Assembly: GCA_027034975.1 (NCBI GenBank)
Contig: JALVWQ010000010.1
Location: 1-64,000, forward strand
DNA from: Campylobacteraceae bacterium
GTDB taxonomy: Bacteria > Campylobacterota > Campylobacteria > Campylobacterales > Sulfurovaceae
Direction of reading: 5' to 3'
DNA length: 64,000 nt
Under the pieces are notes generated by a model that saw only the letters and a program-made list of their open reading frames with translations, was not told the DNA's origin and did no database searches. Of this stretch, positions 19,389-33,340 are shown piece by piece. The stretch's first letter is position 1. The number at the start of each line of letters is the position of its first letter. The position numbers were made by a program, and so were the translations under genes.

Positions 19389-20501
19389 ATGTTTATTGAT
19401 AAAGTTGAGCTTACTATTAGCTCAGGAAAAGGGGGAGCGGGGTGTGTCTCGTTCCATACTGAAAAGTTTGTAACAAAAGGTGGCCCAGATGGTGGTGATG
19501 GTGGACGCGGTGGCTCTGTCTATTTTAAGGTAGATGCCAATACCGATACACTCTCGTACTACCGTGGAAAGCGACACCTCAAGGCAAAGAATGGTCGCCC
19601 AGGAGAGGGGCGTAAGCGAAGTGGTAAGAGTGGTGAAGATCTTGTATTGGTTGTGCCACCAGGAACACAAGTGATTGATGTTGAGAGTGGAGAGCTGCTA
19701 CTTGATTTAACAGAGAATAATGCTGTTGTCGAGTTTCTTAAAGGTGGTAAAGGTGGACTTGGAAATGTCCACTTTAAAGGGCCGAGTAACCAGCGACCAA
19801 CATATGCTCAACCTGGTTTACCAGGAGAGACAAAACGGGTCTATTTAGAGTTAAAGTCGATTGCCGATGTTGGATTGGTGGGCTTTCCAAATGTTGGAAA
19901 ATCGACGCTCATTTCGTCGCTCTCGAATGCAAGACCTGAGGTAGCCAATTATGAGTTTACAACACTTACACCAAAGTTAGGTGTTGTGCAGGTGAGTGAG
20001 TATGAGTCTTTCTTGATGGCAGATATTCCAGGGATTATTGAGGGGGCTAGTGATGGCAGAGGACTAGGGCTCGAGTTTCTACGCCATATTGAGAGAACGA
20101 AGACCCTTCTTTATATGATAGATGCAACAAACTACAGAGAGATGGAGTATCAGTTCGAAGCTTTGCAAGAGGAGATTCAAAAGTACTCTAAGCAGCTAAG
20201 TCAAAGAGCCTTTGCGGTAGCTATTACAAAGATAGATGCAATTGATGAAGAGAGTCTCAATAGTAAGATAGAGGCGTTTTTAAGTGCAAATGGCTTAGAG
20301 GCTAATAGTGTTGCTCAAAAGTTTGGAGCCCAAAAGGAGCTAAAGAGCTTTATGCAGACAAAAGAAGAGTGGAGCGAGTATGATCAGAGTAGACCACTCT
20401 TTGTCTTACCAATCTCTGCAGTTGCTCGCAAAAACCTTGAGCCACTCAAATATATGCTCTACCATATGATGCAATCTTCTACGAAGAAGGAGGAGAGTTG
20501 A
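19389..20501 (+). CDS. obgE: GTPase ObgE/CgtA
   Basis: Obg domain [13 protein letters not shown]1 [11 protein letters not shown]. Confidence 0.97.
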   Translation: MFIDKVELTISSGKGGAGCVSFHTEKFVTKGGPDGGDGGRGGSVYFKVDANTDTLSYYRGKRHLKAKNGRPGEGRKRSGKSGEDLVLVVPPGTQVIDVESGELLLDLTENNAVVEFLKGGKGGLGNVHFKGPSNQRPTYAQPGLPGETKRVYLELKSIADVGLVGFPNVGKSTLISSLSNARPEVANYEFTTLTPKLGVVQVSEYESFLMADIPGIIEGASDGRGLGLEFLRHIERTKTLLYMIDATNYREMEYQFEALQEEIQKYSKQLSQRAFAVAITKIDAIDEESLNSKIEAFLSANGLEANSVAQKFGAQKELKSFMQTKEEWSEYDQSRPLFVLPISAVARKNLEPLKYMLYHMMQSSTKKEES

Positions 20502-21271
20502 AGCGGATTGTAATTAAGGTTGGTTCCCATGTCTTAACAGAGGATGGAAAAATTGCACTTGAGAGACTCAATGCACTTGTAGATTTAATTGCCGAGATTC
20601 AAAAGAGTGGGCGAGAGGTTATATTGGTAAGTTCTGGTGCAGTTGCAGCTGGATATACGCAGATAGCACTCGATAGATCAGTTGTTGATGAGAAGCAAGC
20701 ACTTGCAGCGATTGGGCAACCCTTTTTGTTACAGCAGTACCAAAATGTCTTTGGGAAGTATGGTATCTTAAGTGCACAGATTCTTTTAACTGCGGATGAC
20801 TTTGATTCTCGCAGAAGAACAGAGTATGCGAAAAGAGCGGTAGAGACTCTTTTGAGTAAGGGCATAGTACCTATTGTAAACGAGAATGATGTTACTGCTA
20901 CAGAGGAGCTCCTTTTTGGCGATAACGATAGACTCTCTGCTCATGTAGCCTACTATTTTGATGCAGCGATGTTGGTAATTCTCTCGGATATTGATGCCTA
21001 CTACTCAAGCGATCCAAGAAAAGATAGTGATGCAAAGCCACTTAAAGTTGTTGAGGCTCTTACACAAGAGGAGCTTGATGATAGATGCTCTCCAAATGGG
21101 GCATTTGCAACAGGTGGGATTGTTACAAAGTTACAAGCAGCCGACTTTTTGCTTAACCATGGGCGAGAGATGTTTTTAGCAAGTGGTTTTGATTTAGCAG
21201 ATGCTCGCTCTTTTCTCTTAGAGGGTAAGCACAGAGGCGGTACACACTTTAAAAGGGGCAAGCGTGATTAG
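20498..21271 (+). CDS. proB: glutamate 5-kinase
   Basis: [33 protein letters not shown]. Confidence 0.96.
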   Translation: MKRIVIKVGSHVLTEDGKIALERLNALVDLIAEIQKSGREVILVSSGAVAAGYTQIALDRSVVDEKQALAAIGQPFLLQQYQNVFGKYGILSAQILLTADDFDSRRRTEYAKRAVETLLSKGIVPIVNENDVTATEELLFGDNDRLSAHVAYYFDAAMLVILSDIDAYYSSDPRKDSDAKPLKVVEALTQEELDDRCSPNGAFATGGIVTKLQAADFLLNHGREMFLASGFDLADARSFLLEGKHRGGTHFKRGKRD

Positions 21272-22175
21272 AGTAGTCTATATGGGAACTCCTGAGTATG
21301 CGAGAGTGATACTCGAACGCATGATCAACGAAATGGGCATTAAAGTAGAGTTAGTTTTAACACAGCCAGATAGACCAGTTGGGAGAAAAAAGATTTTGAC
21401 TCCACCACCTGTAAAAGAGTTGGCTTTAGCTCATGAGATAGAGGTTTTACAGCCTTTAAGCTTAAAGGAGAGTGAAGTCGTAGCAGCTATAGAAGAGAAG
21501 AAGCCAGACTATATTGTGGTTGCAGCCTATGGACAACTCTTACCAAAAGAGGTGCTCGATATTGCTCCGTGTATCAACTTGCATGCATCGATTCTACCAA
21601 AGTATCGTGGTGCTTCTCCAATTCAGCAAGCACTTCTAAATGGTGATGAGTATAGTGGTGTTACGGCTATGCTTATGGAGGAGGGCTTAGATACTGGAGC
21701 GATGCTTGGATTTCGATTTATCAAGAGTAGCCAAGCACAGCGACTTGATTTGATGACTCAAAAGCTTAGCGAAATGGCAGCAGAACTTACAGTAAGTGTG
21801 CTTAAGAGTTTTGACAAGCTGCAACCTATTGAGCAGTTAGGAGCAGCTGCTTCGAAGTGTAAAAAGATAAAGCGAGAGGATGGATTAGTTACTCTTGACT
21901 CTGCTAAGCATATAGCACAAAAAGCGGCAGCATATTATGGATGGCCAGGGCTCTTTTTAGAGAGTGGTATGAAGCTCCATGGTGTTACTTTAGTTGAAGC
22001 TGAAAAAGAGTATAGCGAAGGTGAGATTGTGGCAGTTGATGGCGAAGCTGTAGTTATTGGCTGCAAAAGAGGCTCTCTGCGGGTAGAGGAGTTGCAAGCA
22101 AAATCAAAAGCGAAGATGCCAGCAAAAGCATACTTGGCAGGGAAGAGGTTGAAAGTTGGAGATTCAATACTTTAA
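21264..22175 (+). CDS. fmt: methionyl-tRNA formyltransferase
   Basis: [33 protein letters not shown]. Confidence 0.97.
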   Translation: MIRVVYMGTPEYARVILERMINEMGIKVELVLTQPDRPVGRKKILTPPPVKELALAHEIEVLQPLSLKESEVVAAIEEKKPDYIVVAAYGQLLPKEVLDIAPCINLHASILPKYRGASPIQQALLNGDEYSGVTAMLMEEGLDTGAMLGFRFIKSSQAQRLDLMTQKLSEMAAELTVSVLKSFDKLQPIEQLGAAASKCKKIKREDGLVTLDSAKHIAQKAAAYYGWPGLFLESGMKLHGVTLVEAEKEYSEGEIVAVDGEAVVIGCKRGSLRVEELQAKSKAKMPAKAYLAGKRLKVGDSIL

Positions 22176-22791
22176 GAGCCTCCCTTCGACCCAAAAATAC
22201 CTAGTAGAGAGGGTTCGAAGCGGTGCAGTTGATAGCAATCTTGCTATAGTAGCACAGCAGCAGAGTGCAGGTATTGGGAGTCGGAACAATAGTTGGATAG
22301 CCAAAAAAGGGGATCTTCTCTTTTCATTCTGTTACAAAAGAGAACAGCTTCCAAAAGATTTGCCAATAAGTTCTGCTTCTATCTATTTTGCCTATTTAAT
22401 GAAAGAGCTCTTTTGCGAAATGGGTGCAGAGTGTTGGTTAAAATGGCCAAATGATATCTATAAAAAAAACAAAAAAGCGGGTGGCGTGGTAACTCAATTG
22501 ACAAAAGGGTTCTATATAGTAGGTATTGGAATTAACCTTGCTCCAAGAGAGGGTAATTTTGCAAATTTTGATATTAAAAAAGAAGTCTCAGAGATAGTGA
22601 AATCATATTTTTTGCTATTAAAAAAAGCTCCAAAATGGCAGGAGATTTTTAGTAAATTTAGGTTAGAATTTGAAAGAAACAAAAGTTATTCAGCAACTAT
22701 AAATGGTGTTAAAACACCGTTGACAAAGGCTACTCTATGCACCGATGGTGCTCTCTTGATAGATAATGAAAGGATATATAGTTTACGATGA
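22156..22791 (+). CDS. birA: biotin--[acetyl-CoA-carboxylase] ligase, catalytic domain only
   Basis: QQSAGIGSRNNSWIAKKGDLLFSF, CWLKWPNDIY; TTG start. Confidence 0.9.
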   Translation: MEIQYFKSLPSTQKYLVERVRSGAVDSNLAIVAQQQSAGIGSRNNSWIAKKGDLLFSFCYKREQLPKDLPISSASIYFAYLMKELFCEMGAECWLKWPNDIYKKNKKAGGVVTQLTKGFYIVGIGINLAPREGNFANFDIKKEVSEIVKSYFLLLKKAPKWQEIFSKFRLEFERNKSYSATINGVKTPLTKATLCTDGALLIDNERIYSLR

Positions 22792-23567
22792 GTGAAGTTA
22801 TAAGTATAGCAAACCAAAAAGGTGGCGTAGGAAAGACAACAACTGCAGTAAATTTAGCAGCATCGTTAGCAAAAAGTAAGAAAAGAGTATTGCTTATCGA
22901 TGCTGATCCACAAGCCAATGCTACAACAAATTTAGGCTTTAAACGAAATGAACATGAGTTCAATATCTATCATGTACTAGTCGGATTAAAAGAGTTACCA
23001 GAGATTATTATAAAGACTGAGATTAAAAATTTAGATCTAGCACCCTCAAATATTGGTTTAGTCGGTATTGAGAGAGAGTTTTATGATAAAAAGAATAGAA
23101 ATAGAGAGCTTATACTCAAAGAGAAGCTAGAGAAGGTCAATGATTTCTATGACTATATTATTATCGACTCACCACCAGCACTTGGCCCAATTACAATCAA
23201 TGCATTGAGTGCCTCAGATTCGATTATTGTACCTATACAGTGCGAATTTTTTGCATTAGAGGGGTTAGCACAACTTCTTAATACTATAGGATTAATAAAA
23301 AAATCTATCAACCCTAAGCTAAAGATTCGTGGGTTTTTACCAACAATGTACTCAGGACAAAACAACCTCTCGAAGCAGGTTTTAGCTGATTTAGAGCATC
23401 ACTTTAAAGATAAACTCTTTAAGAATAGAAAAGATTATATAGTTGTACCAAGAAATGTAAAAGTTGCAGAGAGCCCAAGTTTTGGTGAACCAGTAATTAC
23501 ATATGCAAAAAACTCAAAAGGTACACAGGCATATAAAGCTCTAGCGTCAGCAATATTAAGAGGATAG
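22788..23567 (+). CDS. parA: chromosome partitioning ATPase ParA/Soj
   Basis: IANQKGGVGKTTTAVNLAASL. Confidence 0.96.
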   Translation: MSEVISIANQKGGVGKTTTAVNLAASLAKSKKRVLLIDADPQANATTNLGFKRNEHEFNIYHVLVGLKELPEIIIKTEIKNLDLAPSNIGLVGIEREFYDKKNRNRELILKEKLEKVNDFYDYIIIDSPPALGPITINALSASDSIIVPIQCEFFALEGLAQLLNTIGLIKKSINPKLKIRGFLPTMYSGQNNLSKQVLADLEHHFKDKLFKNRKDYIVVPRNVKVAESPSFGEPVITYAKNSKGTQAYKALASAILRG

Positions 23568-23571
23568 AGTT

Positions 23572-24456
23572 ATGGCAAAAAGCGGTTTAGGTCGCGGTTT
23601 GGGGGATATCCTCGAAGAGATTGGATCTACTTATGAATCACAGTTTAACGAAGCAGTCGAAGAGGCTCCACAAAGTGATATAGTAGCAGAGTTAGATATA
23701 GAGCAGATCGATCCAAACCCTTACCAGCCAAGAAAACACTTTGATGAAGAGAAGCTTCAAGAGCTTTCAGAATCTATAAAATACCATGGGCTTTTACAAC
23801 CAGTTGTTGTAATTGAGCATGAAGATCGCTATATCTTAATTGCTGGAGAGAGACGACTTCGTGCAAGTAAACTTGCGAATCTGAAAACAATTAAAGCAAT
23901 TATTGCAGATGTAGAGCTCGATGATCTACGCATGCGAGAGTTGGCTCTTATTGAGAATATCCAAAGAGAGAATCTTAATCCAATTGAGTTAGCTCTCTCA
24001 TATAGAGAGCTCCTTGATGTTCACAAAATTACACATGAGCAGTTAGCAGATATTGTACATAAGAGTCGTTCACAAATTACAAATACTCTAAGACTACTAT
24101 CTCTCTCTGATGATATACAAGAGGCTATTGCGGCTGGTACCTTAACGCAGGGTCATGCAAAAGTACTTGTAAATCTTAGCCAAGCGGAGCAGAAGTTAGC
24201 TGCTAATACCATTATTGGACAAAAGTTAAGTGTTCGCGAGGCAGAGAAGTTAGTACAGAGAATGAAAGATGGTAGCGGCAGTAGTAAGCCAAAAGAGTTG
24301 TCACAATTTGTAATATCGAAAGAGAAAGCTGCTCAAATTCAAGAAATAATTCCGTTTAAAGTAAAAGTAAAACGCAAAAGTGTAGAGATACTACTCTCCA
24401 ATGAAGATGATTTAGAAGAATTTCTCACCTTTATAGAGAGCATAAGAAAAGTTTAA
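23572..24456 (+). CDS. parB: chromosome partitioning protein ParB/Spo0J
   Basis: IDPNPYQPRKHFDEEKLQEL, AGERRLRASKLA, HTH. Confidence 0.96.
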   Translation: MAKSGLGRGLGDILEEIGSTYESQFNEAVEEAPQSDIVAELDIEQIDPNPYQPRKHFDEEKLQELSESIKYHGLLQPVVVIEHEDRYILIAGERRLRASKLANLKTIKAIIADVELDDLRMRELALIENIQRENLNPIELALSYRELLDVHKITHEQLADIVHKSRSQITNTLRLLSLSDDIQEAIAAGTLTQGHAKVLVNLSQAEQKLAANTIIGQKLSVREAEKLVQRMKDGSGSSKPKELSQFVISKEKAAQIQEIIPFKVKVKRKSVEILLSNEDDLEEFLTFIESIRKV

Positions 24457-24510
24457 CCACCCTTTAAATAGCAAAATGGTACAATCTTCCAAATTTTTAC
24501 AGGAGGGATA

Positions 24511-24933
24511 ATGCTAGAGCTAGTACCATCGTTGATGTTGATAGTTTTACTGCTGTTTATTGGGCTCATCGTCTACTTAAATAGTGCACTCTATCAGCCG
24601 CTCATTAACTTTATGGATCAACGCGATATGACTATTGCAAAAGATCGCGAAGAGTCACAAAAGTTAACAAGTAGTGCTGATGAGTTAAAGCGTGAAGCCG
24701 AAGAGATACTAAGTAGTGCGAAACAAGAAGCGAATCAGTTAAAGCATGAAGCGAAGAGTAAAGTCGAAGCAGAAGCGGAGGCTATGATTAAAGCAAAAGA
24801 GGCAGAGCTTGAGAAAGCATATGCTTCGTTTTTGCAAGAGCTTGAGAAAGAGAGAGAAGAGATTAAAAATGGTATTCTCTCTCAGGTACCTCTTATTAAA
24901 GAGGCACTTAAAGCTAAATTTTCTCAGCTATAA
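24511..24933 (+). CDS. atpF': F0F1 ATP synthase subunit b'
   Basis: N-terminal TM, coiled coil, position in operon. Confidence 0.9.
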   Translation: MLELVPSLMLIVLLLFIGLIVYLNSALYQPLINFMDQRDMTIAKDREESQKLTSSADELKREAEEILSSAKQEANQLKHEAKSKVEAEAEAMIKAKEAELEKAYASFLQELEKEREEIKNGILSQVPLIKEALKAKFSQL

Positions 24934-24945
24934 GAAGGATAATGA

Positions 24946-25494
24946 ATGGGTAAATTTTTAAAAATTGCAATGATTTGTGCACTACCTGCTCTCCTTTTAG
25001 CAAATGGGGATAACGAAGCTGCACAAAGATATTTTGAGTTAACTGGTCGTCATACAGATTTTGTACCAAGAGTCTTTAACTTTGTTCTTTTAGTTGGGCT
25101 TCTCTACTATCTATTAGCAGAGCCACTTAAGAACTTTTTAAAAGCAAGAACAGAATCGATTGCAACAGAGTTAAAAGAGATTGAGCAAGCAAGACAAGCT
25201 TCAAAAGAGACTCAATTGAAAGCTAAAGAGGAACTTGAGAAAGCAAAAGCTCGTGCAAAAGAGATTTTAGAAGATGCAAAAGCTGAGTTAGAGTTAATTA
25301 AACAACAAACTCTCTCTAGAGCTGAACAAGAGTTGGCAACACTCGATAAACTCTTTGCTGATAAATGCAGTATAGAAGAGAGAAAGATGGTAAAAGAGAC
25401 CACTTCAAAAGTTTTAGATGAGAGTATTGGAAGCGATGATATTCCTTTGGATGCATCTAAGATTATTAATATAGTAACTAAAGAGGTGGCGTAA
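24946..25494 (+). CDS. atpF: F0F1 ATP synthase subunit b
   Basis: b-subunit coiled coil, position in operon. Confidence 0.93.
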   Translation: MGKFLKIAMICALPALLLANGDNEAAQRYFELTGRHTDFVPRVFNFVLLVGLLYYLLAEPLKNFLKARTESIATELKEIEQARQASKETQLKAKEELEKAKARAKEILEDAKAELELIKQQTLSRAEQELATLDKLFADKCSIEERKMVKETTSKVLDESIGSDDIPLDASKIINIVTKEVA

Positions 25495-26027
25495 TGGAGA
25501 ATCTAGTAGCGAAGAGATATGCAAAAGCACTCATGGGTATCGATGGTATTACGCTAAGTGATGCAATCGAGCAGCTTGGTGCTTTAGCAGAAGCGATAGA
25601 GAGTAGTAGTGAGCTCAAAGAGTTTTTACTCTCTCCACTTGTATCGAGTAGCAAAAAGTTTGATGCAATTATTGCACCACTTAAAGAGAAGTTAGATCCA
25701 AAAGTTTTTGCACTTTTAGAGTTAATGGCTCAAAAGAATAGACTCTCTTTGATTCCTGAACTGAAAGCGATCTTAGAGAAAGAGTCACGATTGGCTAGCA
25801 ACCACTTTAACGGTGTTATTGAGAGTGCTGATGAGTTAGAGAGCTCTTTGGTTGAGAAGTTAGCTCAAAAATTGCAAAAGTATAGTGGTTCAGATATTGA
25901 TTTAGAGGTAAAAAAGAGCGATATTGATGGTGTGAAGGTGGAAGTAAGCGATTTAGGTTTAGAGCTTCACTTCTCTAAAGAGAGTGCAAAAAAAGCTTTA
26001 ATCGAGCATATTCAAAAAGCACTATAA
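25494..26027 (+). CDS. atpH: F0F1 ATP synthase subunit delta
   Basis: AKRYAKALMGI start, OSCP-like, operon position. Confidence 0.94.
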   Translation: MENLVAKRYAKALMGIDGITLSDAIEQLGALAEAIESSSELKEFLLSPLVSSSKKFDAIIAPLKEKLDPKVFALLELMAQKNRLSLIPELKAILEKESRLASNHFNGVIESADELESSLVEKLAQKLQKYSGSDIDLEVKKSDIDGVKVEVSDLGLELHFSKESAKKALIEHIQKAL

Positions 26028-26052
26028 GTTTAAGTTTTAGAAAGGAGAATTT

Positions 26053-27567
26053 GTGGCAACAAAACTACAAGCAGATGAGATTAGCTCTTTAATCAAAGAG
26101 AGAATCGAGAATTTTGAGATTCAAGTAGATATTAATGAGGTTGGAAAAGTTGTTTCTATCGGTGATGGTATTGCTAAAGCGTATGGCTTAAGCAATGTTA
26201 TGGCTGGTGAGATGGTTGAGTTCGATAACGGTGTTAAGGGTATGGTACTTAACCTAGAGGAGGCGAGTGTAGGTATCGTTGTTCTTGGGCAGTACGAAAG
26301 TATCCGTGAAGGTATGAGCGTTAAGAGACTTGGACAGCTTCTTAAAATTCCTGTTGGCGAAGGTATGGTAGGAAGAGTTGTAAACCCTCTTGGTGAGCCT
26401 CTTGATGGAAAGGGACCAATCGAAGCAAAAGAGTATAGATTTGTTGAAGAGAAAGCTCCTGGAATTATGGATAGAAAATCTGTTCATGAGCCGTTAGAGA
26501 CTGGTATTAAAGCAATTGATGCACTTGTTCCAGTAGGTCGTGGACAGAGAGAGCTTATTATTGGTGACAGACAAACAGGTAAGACTACAATTGCAGTAGA
26601 TACTATCATCAACCAAAAAGGAAATGGTGTAATCTGTATCTATGTTGCTATTGGTCAAAAACAATCAACAGTTGCAAACATTGTTCAAAAGCTAGAAGAG
26701 GCTGGTGCAATGGAGTATACAATTGTTGTAAATGCTGGTGCATCTGATCCATCTGCGTTGCAGTTCTTAGCACCATATGCTGGTGTAACAATGGCTGAGT
26801 ACTTTAGAGATAACTCTGGTCACGCAGTTATCTTCTATGATGATCTCTCTAAGCACGCAGTTGCTTACCGCGAAATGTCACTTATTCTTCGCCGTCCTCC
26901 AGGTCGTGAAGCTTACCCAGGGGATGTATTCTACCTACACTCAAGACTTCTTGAAAGAGCTGCGAAGTTGAGTGATGAGAAGGGTGCTGGGTCAATTACT
27001 GCATTCCCAATTATCGAAACACAAGCAGGAGATGTTTCTGCTTATATTCCAACAAATGTTATCTCTATTACAGATGGACAAATTTTCCTTGAGACTGACC
27101 TCTTTAACTCAGGTATTAGACCTGCGATTAATGTTGGTCTTTCAGTATCTCGTGTTGGTGGTGCTGCTCAGATTAAAGCAACAAAGCAAGTTGCAGGTAC
27201 ACTCAGACTTGACCTTGCATCGTATAGAGAGCTTCAAGCATTTGCACAGTTTGCGAGTGACTTAGATGAGTCTAGTAGAAAGCAGCTTGAGAGAGGACAG
27301 AGAATGGTGGAGCTTCTAAAACAGCCTCCATACTCTCCAATTCCAATTGCGAAGCAAGTAGTTGCACTCTATGCTGGAACAAGAGGATATTTAGATAACC
27401 TTCCAGTAGATGCGATTACAAAATTCGAGAAAGAGTTCTATACATTTATCGATACAAAGTATCCACAAATTATAGATTCAATTAATCAGTCTAAAAAGCT
27501 TGAGAGTGACACAGAAGAGGAACTTAAAAAAGCAATTGAGGATTTCTTATCTCAATTTACAGCGTAA
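26053..27567 (+). CDS. atpA: F0F1 ATP synthase subunit alpha
   Basis: [15 protein letters not shown]. Confidence 0.98.
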   Translation: MATKLQADEISSLIKERIENFEIQVDINEVGKVVSIGDGIAKAYGLSNVMAGEMVEFDNGVKGMVLNLEEASVGIVVLGQYESIREGMSVKRLGQLLKIPVGEGMVGRVVNPLGEPLDGKGPIEAKEYRFVEEKAPGIMDRKSVHEPLETGIKAIDALVPVGRGQRELIIGDRQTGKTTIAVDTIINQKGNGVICIYVAIGQKQSTVANIVQKLEEAGAMEYTIVVNAGASDPSALQFLAPYAGVTMAEYFRDNSGHAVIFYDDLSKHAVAYREMSLILRRPPGREAYPGDVFYLHSRLLERAAKLSDEKGAGSITAFPIIETQAGDVSAYIPTNVISITDGQIFLETDLFNSGIRPAINVGLSVSRVGGAAQIKATKQVAGTLRLDLASYRELQAFAQFASDLDESSRKQLERGQRMVELLKQPPYSPIPIAKQVVALYAGTRGYLDNLPVDAITKFEKEFYTFIDTKYPQIIDSINQSKKLESDTEEELKKAIEDFLSQFTA

Positions 27568-27577
27568 GGGCTAAAAG

Positions 27578-29880
<2,303 letters not shown>

Positions 29881-29896
29881 GCCAAAGGGGAGCCCT

Positions 29897-30274
29897 ATGA
29901 GTACAATTAAGCTCGAAATCGTAACACCACAAGGTGTTATCTATGATGGCGATGTAGCGATGGTGACTCTCTGCGGAAAAGATGGTGAGTTTGGAGTTCT
30001 TCCAGGTCACGCATCGGTAGTGAGTCTATTAGATGCTGGTGTAATTACTGCAAAAACTGCTAATAATAAAGAGATTGTTGTAGCAGTTAATGGTGGTTAC
30101 GCAAAAGTATCTGAAGAGAAAGTAAGCACTATTGTCGATGGTGCAGTTGCAGTTAAAGATGAAACTGGTGCTTTAAGTGCAAATATAGAGAAGGCAAAAG
30201 AGTTGCTTAAGAGCTCTCACACAAGTGATACAGCAATTGCTACTGCAGTCTCAAGAATTGAATCGATAAAATAG
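29897..30274 (+). CDS. atpC: F0F1 ATP synthase subunit epsilon
   Basis: LEIVTPQGVIYDGDVAMVTLCGKDGEFGVLPGHA. Confidence 0.96.
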   Translation: MSTIKLEIVTPQGVIYDGDVAMVTLCGKDGEFGVLPGHASVVSLLDAGVITAKTANNKEIVVAVNGGYAKVSEEKVSTIVDGAVAVKDETGALSANIEKAKELLKSSHTSDTAIATAVSRIESIK

Positions 30275-30279
30275 AAACG

Positions 30280-30846
30280 ATGAGTGTCATAAGCTATCTC
30301 AGTCAAAGCAGTACAATTAATTTAATTGTCATTGCGACACTCTCTGTCTACTTTATTGCTGTCTTTGCAATCTTTATCTATCGATATAGAGTTATAAGTA
30401 GACGCTTAAAAGTTGAACAAGATAATTTAGCTTCTCTTTATACCTCTAATGATAGTGAGCCAGATAATAGGTCGATATTCTACTCCTACATAACTCGCAA
30501 CAAAAAAGTTGATGAGAAGGTTTTAAAAGCGGCAATTAGTGACACAATCCGTGTCTCGACACAAGGGTTAACACAGCTCTCTATTATGGCATCCACATCT
30601 CCATTTATTGGACTTTTTGGTACAGTTGTTGGGATATTAGACTCTTTTGGCCGTTTGGCAAACCTTAAGAGTGCATCGCTCTCTGTTGTCGCACCTGCAA
30701 TTAGCGAAGCACTTGTAGCTACTGCTGTTGGTATCTTTGTTGCCATCTTTGCTTACAGCTTTAATCTTCTGCTTAAGCGAAAGGTATATGAACTCAACTC
30801 AACGCTTGAGTCTGCTGCGGAGATACTCCTTAGTAGGAATAGTTAA
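30280..30846 (+). CDS. exbB: MotA/TolQ/ExbB proton channel protein
   Basis: STSPFIGLFGTVVGILDSF. Confidence 0.93.
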   Translation: MSVISYLSQSSTINLIVIATLSVYFIAVFAIFIYRYRVISRRLKVEQDNLASLYTSNDSEPDNRSIFYSYITRNKKVDEKVLKAAISDTIRVSTQGLTQLSIMASTSPFIGLFGTVVGILDSFGRLANLKSASLSVVAPAISEALVATAVGIFVAIFAYSFNLLLKRKVYELNSTLESAAEILLSRNS

Positions 30847-31232
30847 TGTATGATTGGGATGAACAACCAGATCTAAATATTACTCCCTTTGTGGATGTTA
30901 TGCTTGTTCTTATGGCAATCCTTATGATTACCGCTCCAACGGTTAATTACCAAGAGAAGATTAATCTTCCACAAGGTACTAAGAGTAAAAAGGTGCATAA
31001 AGAGTCTACAGTTACTATCCGAATGGATGCAAAACGCAATATCTATTTAGGAAAAGAGCACTATACTCTCTCTAATTTCCGTGATACATTTATGCTTAAA
31101 TCGAAAAAGTATGACTTAACTACAACTGTATTTATTCGTGCGGATGAGAGATTACCCTATAAAGATGTTATCTTTCTTCTAAAGAGTGTAAAAGATGTAG
31201 GATTCAATAAGGTATCGTTAATAACAGAATGA
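30846..31232 (+). CDS. exbD: ExbD/TolR biopolymer transport protein
   Basis: DLNITPFVDVMLVLMAILMITAP. Confidence 0.93.
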   Translation: MYDWDEQPDLNITPFVDVMLVLMAILMITAPTVNYQEKINLPQGTKSKKVHKESTVTIRMDAKRNIYLGKEHYTLSNFRDTFMLKSKKYDLTTTVFIRADERLPYKDVIFLLKSVKDVGFNKVSLITE

Positions 31233-31984
31233 ATAAGTTAAAATTAGAAGCACTTGCTACCTCTGTTCTTATCTATCTAATAATTATTGCTACTATTTTG
31301 GCTATTACACTCTATACTCCCGAAAAACATAAAGCGAAGCACTATGTTATGAAAAATGCAAATGTTATCGAAGTCTCTTTAGGGAGTCCAAATCAGCAAA
31401 AGAGCTTAGATAGTGCTAAGAAGAGTCAGAAAAAATCGTCTCAAAAGAAGAAAAAAGAGCCTAAAAACGAGAAGAAAGCCCCTAAAAAGCACCCTAAGAA
31501 GGTAAGAAACCATAAAAAAGAGCCCAAAAAGAGCCAAAAACATGCTATTAAGAGATCAAGTAAAGTAGCAAAAAAAGTAAAACATGAGCCAAAAGCGACA
31601 AAGGTAAATACACAAAAACTCTTTAAGAATCTACCAAGTTCAGTTACAAAGAGGAGCAAAACAACTACTGCGAGAAGCGGCAAGAGTGGGCAGAGTTTAC
31701 GAAAAGTCAATAAAGATAGAGGGATAGTGAATCGCTATTTTGCAAATGTACAAAACAGACTCAAAGGGTGGCCAGCTCAAAGTAACTTTGCAGGCGAGAG
31801 AGTAAGTGTAGAGCTTACAGTCTACTCTACTGGGCTCTTTGATTATAAGATCCTCCACCGCTCCATTAACCCAGAGTTTAACCGCTCACTTACAAGCTAC
31901 CTAGAGCAACTTAAACGAATCGGCTTTGGCCCCCACAGCAATCCAAAACCCTATAAGATAGTAGTCGATTTTATTGCTCGGTAA
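31229..31984 (+). CDS. TonB/TolA-like protein with Lys-rich linker
   Basis: N-terminal TM, KK-rich region, TonB-like C-terminus; operon position. Confidence 0.8.
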   Translation: MNKLKLEALATSVLIYLIIIATILAITLYTPEKHKAKHYVMKNANVIEVSLGSPNQQKSLDSAKKSQKKSSQKKKKEPKNEKKAPKKHPKKVRNHKKEPKKSQKHAIKRSSKVAKKVKHEPKATKVNTQKLFKNLPSSVTKRSKTTTARSGKSGQSLRKVNKDRGIVNRYFANVQNRLKGWPAQSNFAGERVSVELTVYSTGLFDYKILHRSINPEFNRSLTSYLEQLKRIGFGPHSNPKPYKIVVDFIAR

Positions 31985-32090
31985 TTAAAAATAAGAAATT
32001 CACGATATTTTATACTATTTAATATAATTTTTAGATGCTTCTTGTTACAATAGCTTTTAATTGCTCTATTTTATATAAGGAACAGATATT

Positions 32091-33332
32091 ATGAGAACTT
32101 TACTGCTTTTACCACTCTTCTTTATTTTTATCTTTGCAACTGAACCAGATGCAGTATTGAAGATTGAGAAAGATGTTGATCAGAGGGCGACTATCTCAGT
32201 TATTCCAGCAACAGGGATACTACCACAGTATGAGAAGGAGGCAACGAGACTCTTTGAAGCGGACTTTAGATTAAGCGGCAACTTCTTAGTCGATAATAAT
32301 AGTACACAAAGTCTTCCGTTTGCAACACTCCCTATAGGAATAAAGAGCAATAGCAAATATATACTTCTCTATAATTTTGAAGCGACTCCTAGTGGTGGTG
32401 CATCGTTAGATATAAAACTTATTGGTGGTGCCCCACGAAAGGTACTATTGAATAAAAACTTTAGTGTTTCAAAGTTAGAGAAGGCACCTTTTTTAGTGCA
32501 TAAAGCGGTAAGTGTAGTCAATAGTTTTGCAAAGTTTCCATCGATTGATTGGATGAATCGGTATGTTTTACTCTCAAGATATATTGGTCCTAAAAAGACA
32601 GAAGTGATGATTGCAGACTACACATTTACCTATAAGAAGGTCATAATTAAGGGTGGTTTGAATCTCTTTCCTAAGTGGGCAGATAGTAAACAGCGAGAGA
32701 TCTACTACAGTAGTTATGGAAAAGATATTTTAACACTCTATAAACTCAATATCTATACAGGGCAAAAGAGCCAAATTACTACATCGCATGGTATGTTAGC
32801 GTGTTCGGATGTAAGCAAAGATGGAACGAAACTTCTACTTACGATGGCACCAACTTCGCAGCCAGATATCTATCTCTTTAGTGGTGGGAGAGCGAAGCAG
32901 TTAACAACCTTTAGTGGCATAGATGTAAGTGGTAAATTTATCGATAATGAACAAGCGATCGTATTTGTTTCGAACCGTTTGGGGGCTCCAAATATCTTTA
33001 AGAAAGGGATAAACTCTAATAGTGTGCAGAAGGTGGTTAATCATGGGCAGAATAACTCGGCATGTGACACATTTGAAGATAAAATTGTCTATTCGAGCAA
33101 AGAGGGCCCTAAGAGTTATAATATCTACTTAACCGATAGTAGTGGAAGCGATACGAGACCACTCACAAGCGGAGGGGTAAATCAGTTCCCTCGATTTAGC
33201 GAGAGTGGAGATGTCGTGATGTATCTTAAGAGAACAAGTGGTGGGAGTTCAATTGCTTATAGCAATATAAGAGCGAATAGATCGGAGAGTTTCCCTTTAG
33301 GGATAAGCAGAGTACAATCGATTGATTGGTAG
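32091..33332 (+). CDS. tolB: Tol-Pal system protein TolB
   Basis: Amino-terminal TolB domain plus beta-propeller repeats (DIYLFSGGRAKQLT, FSESGDVVMYLKR). Confidence 0.93.
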   Translation: MRTLLLLPLFFIFIFATEPDAVLKIEKDVDQRATISVIPATGILPQYEKEATRLFEADFRLSGNFLVDNNSTQSLPFATLPIGIKSNSKYILLYNFEATPSGGASLDIKLIGGAPRKVLLNKNFSVSKLEKAPFLVHKAVSVVNSFAKFPSIDWMNRYVLLSRYIGPKKTEVMIADYTFTYKKVIIKGGLNLFPKWADSKQREIYYSSYGKDILTLYKLNIYTGQKSQITTSHGMLACSDVSKDGTKLLLTMAPTSQPDIYLFSGGRAKQLTTFSGIDVSGKFIDNEQAIVFVSNRLGAPNIFKKGINSNSVQKVVNHGQNNSACDTFEDKIVYSSKEGPKSYNIYLTDSSGSDTRPLTSGGVNQFPRFSESGDVVMYLKRTSGGSSIAYSNIRANRSESFPLGISRVQSIDW

Positions 33333-33340
33333 GAGTAGTT

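Noticed and set aside
26972-27265. 97-aa ORF in another frame of atpA
   Set aside because: Out-of-frame shadow ORF within a strongly conserved gene
31441-31710. Phe/Leu-rich ORF antisense to the tolA-like gene
   Set aside because: Mirror image of the Lys-rich linker (AAA/AAG read as TTT/CTT)
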